Positions 1-10,862 of a stretch of DNA of 64,000 nucleotides are shown here, in pieces (positions within the stretch are counted from its first letter, which is position 1; every line of letters begins with the position of its first letter). Below the pieces are notes generated by a model that searched no databases, was not told the origin of the DNA, and worked only from the letters and a program-made list of their open reading frames with translations. The DNA lies in the NCBI GenBank assembly GCA_020723325.1, contig DYJD01000023.1, positions 1 to 64,000 on the forward strand, read 5' to 3'. The position numbers and the translations under genes are program-made. The stretch is from Desulfosudis oleivorans (GTDB lineage Bacteria; Desulfobacterota; Desulfobacteria; Desulfobacterales; SURF-7).

Positions 1-87
1 ACTGGGACAACAAAAAAGCAGCATAATGATACGCCAACAGTTTTGATTACACCCAAGGAAAAGACCTTGATGAATTCAGGTTTTTCC

Positions 88-116
88 TTGACTTGTGCAA
101 TTGCGTCCTTTAGAAA
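88..116 (+). promoter_or_regulatory. putative sigma70 promoter of hflKC
   Basis: TTGACT (88-93) and TAGAAA (111-116) are separated by 17 bases and lie about 90 bases before the hflK start. The match is 5/6 and 4/6 to consensus. This is the only good candidate in the leader. Confidence 0.4.
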
Positions 117-207
117 TGATGTCTTGAGGTTGCCGCGCTTTCACGGCAGGCGGCAGTCATCACAATCGCTAATTTCCGGAGTTTACATAAAGAACAGGAA
201 AAAAACC

Positions 208-1263
208 ATGAGTTGGGATTGGGAAAAGCTGCAACAACAGAACAAGCAGCATCGTCAAGAGCAGCGGGGAGTGCCGCCCCAAATGGACGAGTTTTTTAAT
301 AAGTTGAAGGGGCTCAAATTTTCAGGTGGCCCGCTGCTGATTCTGCTGATCGGTGTGGCCTTGTTTCTGGGGCAGTCCATGTTTTACACCGTGGGCGTGG
401 GAGAAGTAGGCATCATTCAACGCTTTGGAAAATACGTGCGCACGGAGCCGCCGGGACTTAATTTCAAGTTGCCGGCCGGTGTTGAGAAAGTCACCAAGAT
501 CAAGGTCAAACGTGTATACAAGGAGGAGTTCGGTTTTCGTGAGTCCGGCTCGGCCACTTCGCGTTTCTCCGCCGACGACAACAATATGGGCGAGGCCTTG
601 ATGCTCACCGGGGACTTGAATGTGGCCATCGTGCCCTGGATCGTGCAATACCGGATCAAGGATGCCTATAATTACATGTTCAAGGTTTATAATACCAAAC
701 GGCTTTTGCGGGATATGTCCGAGGCGGCCATGCGTCTGGTGGTGGGGGATCGCAGCATCGACGAGGTGATCAGCAAGCGGGAAGAGATTGCCGACGAAGC
801 CAAGGCCATTCTGCAAGCCGAGCTGGACAATGCTGAAACCGGCATTACCGTGGTCACCATTGAAATGAAAAAGACCAACGTGCCGGAGCCGGTGCAGTCT
901 TCCTTTAATGAAGTCAACCAGGCGGTCCAGGAAAAGGAAAAAATGATCTACCAGGCCAATGAGGATTACAATAAGGCCATTCCGGCGGCTCGGGGCGAGG
1001 CGGACCGGACCATCAAGGCGGCGGAAGGCTATGCCCTTGACCGGATCAACCGGGCCGAGGGCGATGCCCAACGTTTTATCGCACTGTATGAAGAATATGC
1101 CAAGGCCAAGGATGTCACCAAAAGGCGTATTTACCTGGAGCGGATTCAAGAGATTTTTCCCAAGCTAGGCCAGAAATACATTGTGGATTCCAATCAGAAG
1201 AATTTGTTGCCTTTGCTCAATATCGGAAAGCAGGGCTCAGAGAAAAGCGGTGATAAAAAATGA
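208..1263 (+). CDS. hflK: HflK, membrane SPFH/band 7 protein
   Basis: With HflC, HflK forms the inner-membrane SPFH complex that surrounds and modulates the FtsH protease in other bacteria. The 351-residue product starts MSWDWEKLQQQNKQ, has one membrane segment at about residues 42-60, a band-7 domain beginning near GVGEVGIIQRFGKY, and an Ala/Glu/Arg-rich coiled-coil tail. The open frame extends upstream to 43, but the ATG at 208 has an AGGA just before it and gives the usual N-terminus. The gene overlaps hflC by ATGA. FtsH itself is not in the window. Confidence 0.93.
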   Translation: MSWDWEKLQQQNKQHRQEQRGVPPQMDEFFNKLKGLKFSGGPLLILLIGVALFLGQSMFYTVGVGEVGIIQRFGKYVRTEPPGLNFKLPAGVEKVTKIKVKRVYKEEFGFRESGSATSRFSADDNNMGEALMLTGDLNVAIVPWIVQYRIKDAYNYMFKVYNTKRLLRDMSEAAMRLVVGDRSIDEVISKREEIADEAKAILQAELDNAETGITVVTIEMKKTNVPEPVQSSFNEVNQAVQEKEKMIYQANEDYNKAIPAARGEADRTIKAAEGYALDRINRAEGDAQRFIALYEEYAKAKDVTKRRIYLERIQEIFPKLGQKYIVDSNQKNLLPLLNIGKQGSEKSGDKK

Positions 1264-2204
1264 AAAGCAAGCCCCTAATCTTTATACCGGTGCTGTTGGC
1301 TGTGGTTCTGTATGCAGCGGCATATGTCGTGGATGAAACCGAGCAAGTGGTGGTAACCCGTTTCGGCAAAGTCATCGGCGAGCCCAAGACAGCGCCGGGG
1401 TTGTATTTTAAGTTGCCCATTGTGGATATTGCCAACTATTTTCCGAAAAATATCCAGGAATGGGACGGAGATCCGGGACAGATTCCCACCCTGGACAAAA
1501 CTTTTATTTGGGTGGATGCTTTTGCCCGCTGGAAAATCGTGGATCCGGTGAAATTTTTTCAGACTATCGGCGCTGTACCCGGGGCCAAGGGCCGGCTGGA
1601 CGACATCATCGATCCCCAGGTGCGCAATTACATCACCTCTTACTCGCTAATTGAAAGCGTGCGCAAAAGCAATCGTACGCTGTTTTTCGAGCTGGAAGGG
1701 GATGGATCGGAAAAAGAACAGCGTACCGAGTACCAGGTAAAAACGGGCCGGGAAAAAATCACCCTGGGTATCATGCAGAAGGCCCAGCCCAAGCTGGCCG
1801 AATTTGGCATCGAGCTGGTGGATGTTAAAATTAAAAGGATCAATTATGTGGAGGAAGTCCAAAAGTCGGTTTATGGCCGCATGATTGCAGAGCGCAAGCA
1901 GATCGCCGAGAAATTCCGGTCAGAGGGGGTGGGCGAAGCTCAGAAAATTCTGGGGCAAAAAGAAAGGGAATTGAAGAAAATCACGTCCGAAGCCTATCGG
2001 GTATCCCAGGAAATCAAGGGAAAAGCGGATGCCACCGTCACCAAGCTGCTGGCAAAAGCTTACGGCATGGACCCGGAGTTTTATTCCTTTGTCCGGACAT
2101 TGGAGATTTACAATGATGCCTTGGATGACAAGAGTTCCGTCATCCTGTCCACCGATTCCGAGTTCCTGAAGTATCTTAACGGTTATTCAACCGAAAAGAA
2201 ATGA
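1260..2204 (+). CDS. hflC: HflC, membrane SPFH/band 7 protein
   Basis: This is the partner of HflK in the FtsH-modulating complex. The 314-residue protein has an N-terminal signal-anchor (residues 4-22), then the band-7 domain with the typical DETEQVVVTRFGK strand, and a helical region (ERKQIAEKFRSEG...) before a short tail. The start codon overlaps the hflK stop (ATGA), so translation is likely coupled. Length and order are normal for the family. Confidence 0.93.
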   Translation: MKSKPLIFIPVLLAVVLYAAAYVVDETEQVVVTRFGKVIGEPKTAPGLYFKLPIVDIANYFPKNIQEWDGDPGQIPTLDKTFIWVDAFARWKIVDPVKFFQTIGAVPGAKGRLDDIIDPQVRNYITSYSLIESVRKSNRTLFFELEGDGSEKEQRTEYQVKTGREKITLGIMQKAQPKLAEFGIELVDVKIKRINYVEEVQKSVYGRMIAERKQIAEKFRSEGVGEAQKILGQKERELKKITSEAYRVSQEIKGKADATVTKLLAKAYGMDPEFYSFVRTLEIYNDALDDKSSVILSTDSEFLKYLNGYSTEKK

Positions 2205-2585
2205 GAGCAGGGGGCCCTGTCAGGATGGAAGTGTGCATATTCCCGCGACCCGTGATGTCGGCCGCATCAAAGCCGATGAAGACCCCAAATGAATTTCCTT
2301 CCAACCGGTTCCGGCCCGCAATGGGGCCGGAACAACGGCGGATTTTCGGGGTTCTTCAAAATACGGATGGGGCGGTACGCTATTTGCCTTTTCTGCGTTG
2401 GTGGCGGGTACGGGCCAGGAGTTTCCGATGTTTATGCCGGCGCATTTTCTTTCTTCGTTTTTTAATTACACTACCCAACTGACCACCTCCATTCGTTAAT
2501 ATAAAGATATAGACATTCGACAAACAAATAAAAAGTGACCCTAACACCATTCGAAATTGTTTGTCCACCCTTTTTTCGAAAAAAA
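2205..2585. other. intergenic region with a hairpin
   Basis: No convincing gene is seen in these 381 bases; the open frame at 2201-2482 has no family-like features. A perfect 9-bp hairpin (TTCCGGCCC at 2309-2317 with GGGCCGGAA at 2324-2332, loop GCAATG) lies about 105 bases past the hflC stop. It has no T-run after it, so it may protect the mRNA end rather than terminate by itself. Confidence 0.4.
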
Positions 2586-3125
2586 ATGGGAAACCTGGAA
2601 AAATTCAATACAGCCCAACTGGGTGAGGTTAATCAAGCCGTCAGCGTTTCGGAAGAGTTGGTCGGCAATCATTACAAGCTATCGGTCAACCAGTGGTTGC
2701 GGCATCGTTACGATGTCAAGACCCTGGTGGGGCTTGCGCCCGAAGAGGTGGTGCACGGCCCCTTTGCCCAGATCATCCGCTATGAAGGACAAAAGAAAGA
2801 TACTTCCCTGGGATCGTCCGTATATGATTTTTACAAGATCTGTCTTCAGGATCATGCCATCCTGGCTGTTTTGAAAAAGACGCCGCGTCTGGCCCTTTTT
2901 CCCTTTTGCCTGTATATCGTCACCCATGAGCTCATCCATATTGTCCGTTTCAGCCGCTTCCTGGCCGGTTTTGAAGCCAATCCGGATGAGAAACTGCAGG
3001 AAGAACGTAAGGTCCATCAGGAAACCCATCAGATCCTGAAAAAGGTTCGCATCCGGGGAATGCGGCCCACCTTTGATTTTTACCGCACCTGGCACCGGCC
3101 GGTTGAGCACATCCATATTTCCTGA
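2586..3125 (+). CDS. HExxH-containing protein of unknown function
   Basis: I do not recognise a named family. The 179-residue protein (from the ATG at 2586; a GTG at 2535 would add 17 residues) carries HELIH at residues 114-118 in a hydrophobic helix, as in zinc metallopeptidases. An acidic, His-rich stretch (EKLQEERKVHQETHQ) follows about 20 residues later and could supply a third ligand. There is no signal peptide, so it is probably cytoplasmic. No good ribosome site precedes either start. It lies between hflKC, partners of a zinc protease, and the fmdB-groESL quality-control genes; a proteolytic or metal-binding role is inference only. Confidence 0.6.
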   Translation: MGNLEKFNTAQLGEVNQAVSVSEELVGNHYKLSVNQWLRHRYDVKTLVGLAPEEVVHGPFAQIIRYEGQKKDTSLGSSVYDFYKICLQDHAILAVLKKTPRLALFPFCLYIVTHELIHIVRFSRFLAGFEANPDEKLQEERKVHQETHQILKKVRIRGMRPTFDFYRTWHRPVEHIHIS

Positions 3126-3146
3126 ACAAAACTGATAGCATGATGC

Positions 3147-3174
3147 TTGACAAAAACAAAACACTGACTATCTT
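3147..3174 (+). promoter_or_regulatory. putative sigma70 promoter of fmdB-groESL
   Basis: TTGACA (3147-3152) and TATCTT (3169-3174) have a 16-base spacer and lie 78 bases before fmdB. No CIRCE inverted repeat (TTAGCACTC-N9-GAGTGCTAA) is visible before fmdB or groES, so HrcA control is not supported here. Confidence 0.4.
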
Positions 3175-3251
3175 TGTTCAGATTTGACCGGGATACCTGC
3201 CAACCGGTTGATAACAAAATGAAATTAAAATTTTTGTAAGGGGTGAGCAAG

Positions 3252-3518
3252 ATGCCTATTTACGAATACGAATGCACCAAATGCGGTCAACATGCGGAAG
3301 CCTTTCAAAAACTGTCCGACAAACCGCTGAAAACTTGTTCCCACTGTTCCGGGAAACTCCAGAAGTTGATTTCCCAAAGCGCCTTTCATCTGAAAGGCTC
3401 TGGTTGGTATGTCACGGATTACGCCAACACATCCAAAAACAAGACCTCTTCTGAAAAAAAGGATTCCGGCACGGAAGCAAAGGAAACCAAACCGGCCGAA
3501 AGCAAGTCAACCGAATAG
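3252..3518 (+). CDS. FmdB-family zinc-ribbon protein
   Basis: This small cytoplasmic protein (88 residues) starts MPIYEYECTKCG and has two CxxC knuckles (CTKC and CSHC), the signature of the FmdB/CxxC_CxxC_SSSS family, followed by a Lys/Ser/Glu-rich tail. The ATG at 3252 is preceded by TAAGGGGTGA; the upstream GTG at 3243 lies inside that ribosome site and is rejected. Its function is poorly known; the family was named from a gene next to formamidase. It lies 61 bases before groES with no terminator between, so co-transcription is likely. Confidence 0.85.
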   Translation: MPIYEYECTKCGQHAEAFQKLSDKPLKTCSHCSGKLQKLISQSAFHLKGSGWYVTDYANTSKNKTSSEKKDSGTEAKETKPAESKSTE

Positions 3519-3579
3519 TATCTTAGGGTAATGATATAAAACCTTAATTAATGCCTACAGCAAAAGGAGAAAGGAAAAG

Positions 3580-3867
3580 ATGAAGATCAGACCATTACAA
3601 GACCGAATTCTGGTACAGCGTGTTGCGGAGGAAGAAAAGACAAAAGGCGGCATCATTATTCCGGACACAGCCAAGGAGAAACCGATTGAAGGTAAGGTCA
3701 TTGAAGTCGGCGCCGGCAGAGTGAGCGATGACGGCAAGAAAATCCCCCTGGAAGTCAAAAAGGGCGACCGGATTCTCTTCGGCAAATACGGCGGAACCGA
3801 AGTTAAAATCGGCGGCGAAGAATACCTGATCATGCGCGAAGACGATGTTCTTGGCATTATTGAATAA
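3580..3867 (+). CDS. groS: GroES, 10-kDa co-chaperonin
   Basis: GroES forms the heptameric lid of the GroEL folding chamber. The 95-residue protein has the normal length and the standard start [14 protein letters not shown], and the mobile-loop region ([18 protein letters not shown]) is intact. A strong purine-rich site (AAGGAGAAAGGAAAAG) precedes the ATG. groEL follows 23 bases downstream. Confidence 0.97.
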   Translation: MKIRPLQDRILVQRVAEEEKTKGGIIIPDTAKEKPIEGKVIEVGAGRVSDDGKKIPLEVKKGDRILFGKYGGTEVKIGGEEYLIMREDDVLGIIE

Positions 3868-3884
3868 TAAATTACGGAGGATAG

Positions 3885-5534
<1,650 letters not shown>

Positions 5535-5588
5535 TTTATGCCCTGCAAGCCTGGGGCGGGAATCGCGCCCAACCCCAAGACGATAGAG

Positions 5589-5627
5589 GCAAGAGCTCCC
5601 ATGCGGGTCATGGGGGCTCTTGCTTTT
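5589..5627 (+). terminator. Rho-independent terminator after groEL
   Basis: A 15-bp stem (5589-5603 with 5609-5623, one G-U pair) with loop CGGGT is followed directly by TTTT. It starts 55 bases past the groEL stop. Confidence 0.85.
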
Positions 5628-5675
5628 GCGGCTTTATAAACGACGCGCAATTTTTATGACAGATCCGTAATTTGC

Positions 5676-5704
5676 TTGACAGTCATATAATTATCGAATA
5701 ATCT
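5676..5704 (+). promoter_or_regulatory. putative promoter of the tol-pal operon
   Basis: A consensus TTGACA (5676-5681) is followed by an A/T-rich stretch with TAATCT at 17 bases or AATAAT at 15 bases. It is between the groEL terminator and tolQ, about 160 bases before the tolQ start. Confidence 0.45.
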
Positions 5705-5864
5705 GCCGGATTGACGGTTTAAAGCTTTTTTATTCGGCACTACATATTGATGTTTTTTCAGCCTGCACCTAATATATATTGTGTGGGCTTTGTTTTTAAG
5801 GTAATAATACATGCGGCTGAATTTGATTCAGCGGTTGCTATTGAAAAGCGGAGTTGCCTGAAAG

Positions 5865-6587
5865 ATGCCCCAACAATTAGATCTGTTTCACATGTTCCTG
5901 AATGCCAGCCTCATGGTTCAACTGGTGATGCTGTTATTGGCTTTTTTCTCCATTGCATCCTGGGCGATCATTTTTGTCAAATATAGCTACATCCGCAAGG
6001 CCTTTAATGAGTCCGCGGCTTTTGTCGATTATTTCTGGAAGAGCCGGGATCTTTCCGATGCCTTTGCCCGGGCCAAGCAATTGGATACCTGTCCCCTGGC
6101 CCGGATTTTTCGCATCGGCTATATCGAGCTTAAAAAAATCAGCCGCACCGGCGCACCGGCGCCTGGCCAAAACGGGGCGGCCGAGAATGTTTCCCTGGGG
6201 TTGACGGTATCGGGAATCGACAATGTGAAACGTTCCCTGCGCCGGGCCATCACCACGGAAGTCACCCAATTGACCCAAATGGTGCCGTTTTTGGCCACGG
6301 CCGGCAACACCACACCGTTTATCGGGCTTTTTGGAACGGTCTGGGGCATCATGCATTCTTTTCACGGCATCGGCCAGCGCGGTTCCGCCAGCCTGGCCGT
6401 GGTGGCGCCGGGTATCTCGGAAGCTTTGATCGCCACTGCCGCGGGTTTGGCCGTGGCCATTCCTTCGGTTATCGCCTACAACTATTTCACCCAGAAGATT
6501 CGGGTCATCGAATCGGAGCTGGTCAGTTTTTCAGCCGACTTTCTGAACATCATTGAACGGGACATTCTGCGAGGCAAGGAGAAATAA
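5865..6587 (+). CDS. tolQ: TolQ, proton-channel subunit of Tol-Pal
   Basis: TolQ is the MotA/TolQ/ExbB-type inner-membrane protein that uses the proton motive force with TolR to energise TolA during outer-membrane constriction. The 240-residue product has a first membrane helix at residues 17-39 and two more around residues 145-200. The signature [17 protein letters not shown] is intact. GGAG lies 11 bases before the ATG. It is first in a tight tolQRAB-pal set (2-base gap to tolR). Confidence 0.95.
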   Translation: MPQQLDLFHMFLNASLMVQLVMLLLAFFSIASWAIIFVKYSYIRKAFNESAAFVDYFWKSRDLSDAFARAKQLDTCPLARIFRIGYIELKKISRTGAPAPGQNGAAENVSLGLTVSGIDNVKRSLRRAITTEVTQLTQMVPFLATAGNTTPFIGLFGTVWGIMHSFHGIGQRGSASLAVVAPGISEALIATAAGLAVAIPSVIAYNYFTQKIRVIESELVSFSADFLNIIERDILRGKEK

Positions 6588-6589
6588 GG

Positions 6590-7027
6590 ATGAAAACCGG
6601 CGGCAATGACAGCCTGATGTCGGAAATCAACGTCACGCCCTTTGTGGATGTGATGCTGGTACTCCTGATCATTTTCATGGTGACGGCGCCCATGATGGTG
6701 CAGGGGGTGGACGTAACCCTGCCTCAAATTGATTCTGCGCCTTTGAAAACAGAAGATGAAAAGCAATTGGTGATCAGCATCAATAAGGATTCTGAGATTT
6801 ATATCAACGATATGAAGGTGGACCCAGACTTTTTAGGGGAAAAGCTCGCTAAAATCATGGAAACTCCAGGAACAGAACGAAATGTATTTTTGCGGGCGGA
6901 CAAGACCATCCCATATGGTTTGGTAGTAGGGGTGATGGCTGATATCAAGAAAGCTGGGGCGGAAAAGTTAGGCATGTTGACCGACCCTGAGGAAAACCCC
7001 AAGAAGAAAAAAGGGAGTAAATCGTAA
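6590..7027 (+). CDS. tolR: TolR, ExbD/TolR family
   Basis: TolR couples the TolQ proton channel to TolA. The 145-residue protein has the expected short cytoplasmic start ([20 protein letters not shown]) with the conserved membrane aspartate, then a periplasmic domain and a Lys-rich tail. It sits 2 bases after tolQ and 5 bases before tolA. Confidence 0.95.
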   Translation: MKTGGNDSLMSEINVTPFVDVMLVLLIIFMVTAPMMVQGVDVTLPQIDSAPLKTEDEKQLVISINKDSEIYINDMKVDPDFLGEKLAKIMETPGTERNVFLRADKTIPYGLVVGVMADIKKAGAEKLGMLTDPEENPKKKKGSKS

Positions 7028-7032
7028 CGAGG

Positions 7033-7920
7033 ATGCATGCAGCTACCGCTTGGCTAAGCGGAACAGACGCCGACTCCCGTCGTTTCTTGATTTTTCTTTT
7101 GGTTTCCGCGGCGGGACATCTGATTTTGCTTATTCTATTGGTGCTTGTGCCGCATATTTCGAGGCCTGATTATAATTCCGCGCCTATTTTTGTGGACTTG
7201 GTGATGAACGCGGCTCCCGGCCCACCGCCGGGGGATTCCTTGCGCGCGGCGCCGCCGGAGCCCAAGAAAGATGCCGCGGTTAAAGAGCCACCGGTCAAAG
7301 AACCGGTCAAACCCGTGCCGGAGCCGGTGAAGGAAACCGTGAAGGTGAAGGAAAAGGTGAAGGAACCTCCTATTGTACCGCCGGTGGAGCCCACTGTACC
7401 GACCTTCAAGACCAAGACATCCATGAAAAAAGAGACGATTAAAGCAGGCAAGGTGCTGGATGATGCCATCAGCAAAATGAAGGATAAGGTGGATAAAGGC
7501 CAGACCGAGTCCTACCAGGATGCCTTGGATAGATTGGCTCGCAAGGTGGACGGAATCAAGCCCGACCGAATCGGGCGTTTCGGCGTGCCGGGCGGCACCG
7601 GGGGCGGCGGCGGCACCGGGGCTTTCGGCCCCCTTGAAATTTATAAAACCGAACTTATTTTTTATATTCAAAAAAATTGGTCCTATTCGGAACAAATGGG
7701 TGGGAGCCGCAAAGACTTGGAAGTCCTGATCGGCATCAAAATAATGCCCAACGGGGAAATCCGTGAAATCTGGTTTGACAAACGTTCCGGCAACCAATAT
7801 CTGGATGACTCGGCGGAAAGGGCAATTATGAAATCAAGTCCCTTGCCGCCCTTGCCGGCCGGTTTCCAAGGACCGTATCTGACCCAGGGGCTGCGTTTCA
7901 CGCCGTCCGGATTGCAGTAG
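7033..7920 (+). CDS. tolA: TolA-like energy-transducing protein (TonB/TolA C-terminus)
   Basis: TolA links the inner-membrane TolQR motor to Pal and TolB. The 295-residue protein has one membrane segment (about residues 18-40), a Pro/Lys/Val-rich spacer (PPVKEPVKPVPEPVKE and similar), a charged helical region, a Gly-rich hinge (GGTGGGGGTGAFG) and a TonB/TolA-type C-terminal domain from about residue 210 (IGIKIMPNGEIREIWFDKRSG). It is shorter and more Pro-rich than E. coli TolA. Order between tolR and tolB supports the name over TonB. Confidence 0.85.
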   Translation: MHAATAWLSGTDADSRRFLIFLLVSAAGHLILLILLVLVPHISRPDYNSAPIFVDLVMNAAPGPPPGDSLRAAPPEPKKDAAVKEPPVKEPVKPVPEPVKETVKVKEKVKEPPIVPPVEPTVPTFKTKTSMKKETIKAGKVLDDAISKMKDKVDKGQTESYQDALDRLARKVDGIKPDRIGRFGVPGGTGGGGGTGAFGPLEIYKTELIFYIQKNWSYSEQMGGSRKDLEVLIGIKIMPNGEIREIWFDKRSGNQYLDDSAERAIMKSSPLPPLPAGFQGPYLTQGLRFTPSGLQ

Positions 7921-9279
7921 ATGGAAGTTAAAAAGAAAAACATGAGAGCAGAAGCAATTGGAAAATGCCTGGGGCTTTGCCTGGCGGCCCTGGTCTTGGG
8001 GCTGATGGTGCCGGAGCAGGGCCGGGCAGGTTATGACTATCTGGATATCAAGAAATATTTTAAAAAAATTCCTACTGCCGTGCCGCGCTTTCAGGACTCA
8101 ACCGGCACGGAAAGCGGGGACAGCATGGCCCGCGAAGGCAGCAAACTGCTGGAGGACACCCTGGATTTCACCCGATATTTCAGGATGATCGATCATGGCG
8201 CCTTTTTGGAATACCCCCATGAAACCGGGGTTTCGGCCGAGAAGATCAATTTCCGGAACTGGACCGGCATCGGGGCGGAACTGCTCATCACCGGCGGACT
8301 GGTCAAGGACGGGGAAGACACCTGGCTGGAACTGCGCCTGTTCGACACCTTTAAATCCAAGCTCATGCTGGGCAAGCGTTATAAAATCGATGCCGCCAAT
8401 CAGCGCAAGGTGATCCGCAAATTTTGCGCTGAAGTGGTCAAACTGCTCACCGGCCTGGAAGGACTGTTTGACAGCAAGATTGTTTTCATTTCCACCGGAA
8501 CCGGCAAAAAAGAGGTCTTTATCTGTGATTTTGACGGCTATGATCCCAAGCAGATCACCAATGACCGCAGCATCATTCATTCGCCGGCCATGTCCGCGGA
8601 CGGCAAGTATCTGGCCTATACCAGCTACAAGCGCGGGAATCCGGATCTGTATATCATGGAACGCGGCAGCAAAAAGGAATTCATCGTCAATCAAAAGGGC
8701 TCCAACATGTCACCGGCCTGGCTGCCGGGGGAGGCCACTTTGGCGGCCAGCCTGTCCTTTTCCGGGGACCAGGAAATTTATTTATTGACCGCGACCGGCA
8801 AAATGATTAAAAGACTGACGAGAAGTTGGGATATAGATGTTTCACCGTCGTTTTCACCCGACGGCCGTCAAATGGCGTTTGTGTCAAAGCGGGCAGGAAC
8901 CCCACAGATATTTATTCAAGATCTACAGACAGAACAAACCAGACGGTTGACTTTTGAAGGGCGATATAATACATCACCAGCTTGGTCGCCGAAAGGGGAT
9001 ACAATCGCTTATGCGGCCATGGAAGGCGGGCAGCTTAATATTAATGTAATTGGGGTGGATGGTAATAACCTGAAGGCGCTCACCCAGCAGGCCGGCGATA
9101 ATGAATCGCCCACCTGGTCACCGGACGGCAGCCTCATCGCTTTCAGTTCCAACCGGGACGGGGCCGAGCGGCTGTATGTCATGTCCAAGTTCGGCGATGA
9201 TCAACGGCGCTTGTTGACCCTGCCGGGGGCGCAAAAGGAACCCAAATGGTCATATATAGCAGACAATAACCAAAACTAA
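7921..9279 (+). CDS. tolB: TolB, periplasmic beta-propeller protein
   Basis: TolB binds Pal and is part of the Tol-Pal cycle. The product is up to 452 residues: a signal peptide (residues 8-36), an N-terminal domain, and a propeller of repeated blades with the WSPDG/FSPDG motif (for example SPAWSPKGDTIAYAA, SPTWSPDGSLIAFSS). The ATG at 7921 directly follows the tolA stop; the ATG at 7942 gives an equally good signal peptide, and neither has a clear ribosome site. Codon use becomes more A/T-rich at 8810-9060 than in flanking parts. Confidence 0.95.
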   Translation: MEVKKKNMRAEAIGKCLGLCLAALVLGLMVPEQGRAGYDYLDIKKYFKKIPTAVPRFQDSTGTESGDSMAREGSKLLEDTLDFTRYFRMIDHGAFLEYPHETGVSAEKINFRNWTGIGAELLITGGLVKDGEDTWLELRLFDTFKSKLMLGKRYKIDAANQRKVIRKFCAEVVKLLTGLEGLFDSKIVFISTGTGKKEVFICDFDGYDPKQITNDRSIIHSPAMSADGKYLAYTSYKRGNPDLYIMERGSKKEFIVNQKGSNMSPAWLPGEATLAASLSFSGDQEIYLLTATGKMIKRLTRSWDIDVSPSFSPDGRQMAFVSKRAGTPQIFIQDLQTEQTRRLTFEGRYNTSPAWSPKGDTIAYAAMEGGQLNINVIGVDGNNLKALTQQAGDNESPTWSPDGSLIAFSSNRDGAERLYVMSKFGDDQRRLLTLPGAQKEPKWSYIADNNQN

Positions 9280-9304
9280 ACAAAGGAATGTAAAAGGAGG
9301 GAAA

Positions 9305-9835
9305 ATGAAAACCAAATTATTCAAGGGACTCATGTTGATGACGATGCTGGCCGCATTGCTGGTGACCGTATCCTGCCAGAAAAAAGTTGAGACGGCTGCT
9401 CCGGAAGTTCCGAAAGATACTTCTGTTTCCACCACGGCGACTCCGAAAGCTCCGCCGCCCAGCGTGCCCAGCACTACTCCGATGGTTGACTCGGAAAAAG
9501 AAGCCTTCACCAGCGAAGACATTAACTTTGCGTTTGACGATTCATCCCTGTCCGCCACTGCCCAGGAGATCCTGCAACGCAAGGCGGCTTACATGAAGAA
9601 GAACGCCGCTGTGAACGCGGTGATCGAAGGCCATTGCGACGAACGCGGCACCACCGAATACAACATCGCCCTGGGTGATCGCAGAGCCCAGAGCGCCAAG
9701 TCTTTCCTGGTGGACTTAGGCGTTGCTTCCACCCGTTTGACCACCATCAGCTACGGCGAGGAAATGCCGGTTGATCCGCGTCAGACCGAAGAAGCCTATG
9801 CCAAGAACAGACGGGCTCATTTTCTAGCCAAATAA
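9305..9835 (+). CDS. pal: Pal, peptidoglycan-associated lipoprotein
   Basis: Pal anchors the outer membrane to peptidoglycan. The 176-residue precursor has a lipoprotein signal ending VTVSC (Cys24), a Pro/Thr-rich linker, and an OmpA-like domain with the typical INFAFDDSSL and HCDERGTTEYNIALGDRRA motifs. A strong site (AAAAGGAGGG) precedes the ATG. A terminator follows. Confidence 0.96.
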   Translation: MKTKLFKGLMLMTMLAALLVTVSCQKKVETAAPEVPKDTSVSTTATPKAPPPSVPSTTPMVDSEKEAFTSEDINFAFDDSSLSATAQEILQRKAAYMKKNAAVNAVIEGHCDERGTTEYNIALGDRRAQSAKSFLVDLGVASTRLTTISYGEEMPVDPRQTEEAYAKNRRAHFLAK

Positions 9836-9880
9836 GTTCTATATCTTAGGAAAGCCGCAACAATTATGTTGACGTGGAAA

Positions 9881-9919
9881 CGCAAGCGGCCGGCCATAAA
9901 AGGCGCCGCTTGCGTTTTT
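9881..9919 (+). terminator. Rho-independent terminator after pal
   Basis: CGCAAGCGGC (9881-9890) pairs with GCCGCTTGCG (9905-9914) and is followed by TTTTT. It separates tolQRAB-pal from cpoB. Confidence 0.85.
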
Positions 9920-9972
9920 GTGTTTTGCGGCACGGACAACTACTTTTTCTGCATGGATGGTGAGCGCGAGCC

Positions 9973-10845
9973 ATGAAAAAAACAGCTATTATCTTCTTCG
10001 CCGTGTTGACGGGTACTGTGACGGGTTGCGCCATGCGCAAGGATTTGATGGTGCTGGAAGGACGCATGGCCCAACAAGAGATGCAGATCAAGGAAGCCGA
10101 CAAGGAAATCGCCCGGCTCAACGAGCAGTTGGAAACCGCCATGAAGAAACGGGATGAGGCCATGAACGACACCCGGGGCAGTTATGCCGGGGTGCGCAGC
10201 CAGATGGACGAGATCCGCCAGAATCTCAATATCCTCAGCGGTCAAATAGACGAGCTGCGGCATGTCTTGAAACAATCCGGCGGCAGCAAGCTGGAAGACC
10301 GTTTCGAACGGCTGGACCGGACCATCACCCAAAACACGGACCGGATCATTCGCATAGAAAACCAATTGGGGATCCAGGCGCCCAAGACCGTTCCCGGCCA
10401 GACCGCGGAGCAGCCCGAATCCGGCGCCGAGGCGGAAGTGCCGTCGAAAATGCCGCCCATGCCGGTGGAAAGCGCCCCGCCCACTGAAAAGGGGCAGTAT
10501 GACGAAGCCAAACAAACCTATGATGCCGGCAAATGGGGGGCGGCGCGCCAAGGGTTCCAAAAATTTTTAAAGACCTATCCCAAGTCCCAATACGCCGACA
10601 GCGCCCAGTATTGGATTGCCGAGACCTTCTACCAGGAGAAATGGTATGAAAAAGCCATCCTGGAATACCACGAGGTCATCAAGAATTTTCCCAACGGCAA
10701 TAAGGTCCCGGCCGCCATGTTCAAGCAGGGAATGGCTTTCCAGCAGATCAACGACAAACAGAACGCCAAATTGGTATGGCAGGAGTTGATCCGGAAATTC
10801 CCCAAATCCAATGAGGCTACCCAGGCCAAGCAGAAGATGCAGTAA
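9973..10845 (+). CDS. cpoB: CpoB/YbgF-like Tol-Pal accessory protein
   Basis: CpoB coordinates Tol function with peptidoglycan synthesis at division in E. coli. The 290-residue product has a signal that ends VTGC (Cys19), so here it is probably a lipoprotein, unlike soluble E. coli CpoB. A coiled coil spans about residues 24-130, a Pro-rich linker follows, and three TPR-type repeats fill residues 165-285 (YDEAKQTYDAGKWGAARQGF and onward). It follows the pal terminator, so it may have its own promoter. Confidence 0.88.
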   Translation: MKKTAIIFFAVLTGTVTGCAMRKDLMVLEGRMAQQEMQIKEADKEIARLNEQLETAMKKRDEAMNDTRGSYAGVRSQMDEIRQNLNILSGQIDELRHVLKQSGGSKLEDRFERLDRTITQNTDRIIRIENQLGIQAPKTVPGQTAEQPESGAEAEVPSKMPPMPVESAPPTEKGQYDEAKQTYDAGKWGAARQGFQKFLKTYPKSQYADSAQYWIAETFYQEKWYEKAILEYHEVIKNFPNGNKVPAAMFKQGMAFQQINDKQNAKLVWQELIRKFPKSNEATQAKQKMQ

Positions 10846-10862
10846 TAATGCAGACTGAAGGC

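Noticed and set aside
2201-2482. 93-codon frame overlapping the hflC stop
   Set aside because: Arg/Pro/Phe-rich with no family-like pattern; it overlaps a hairpin and has no ribosome site.
3519-3579. CIRCE or sigma32 heat-shock control before groES
   Set aside because: No TTAGCACTC/GAGTGCTAA pair and no CTTGAA-N13-CCCAT pattern could be found.
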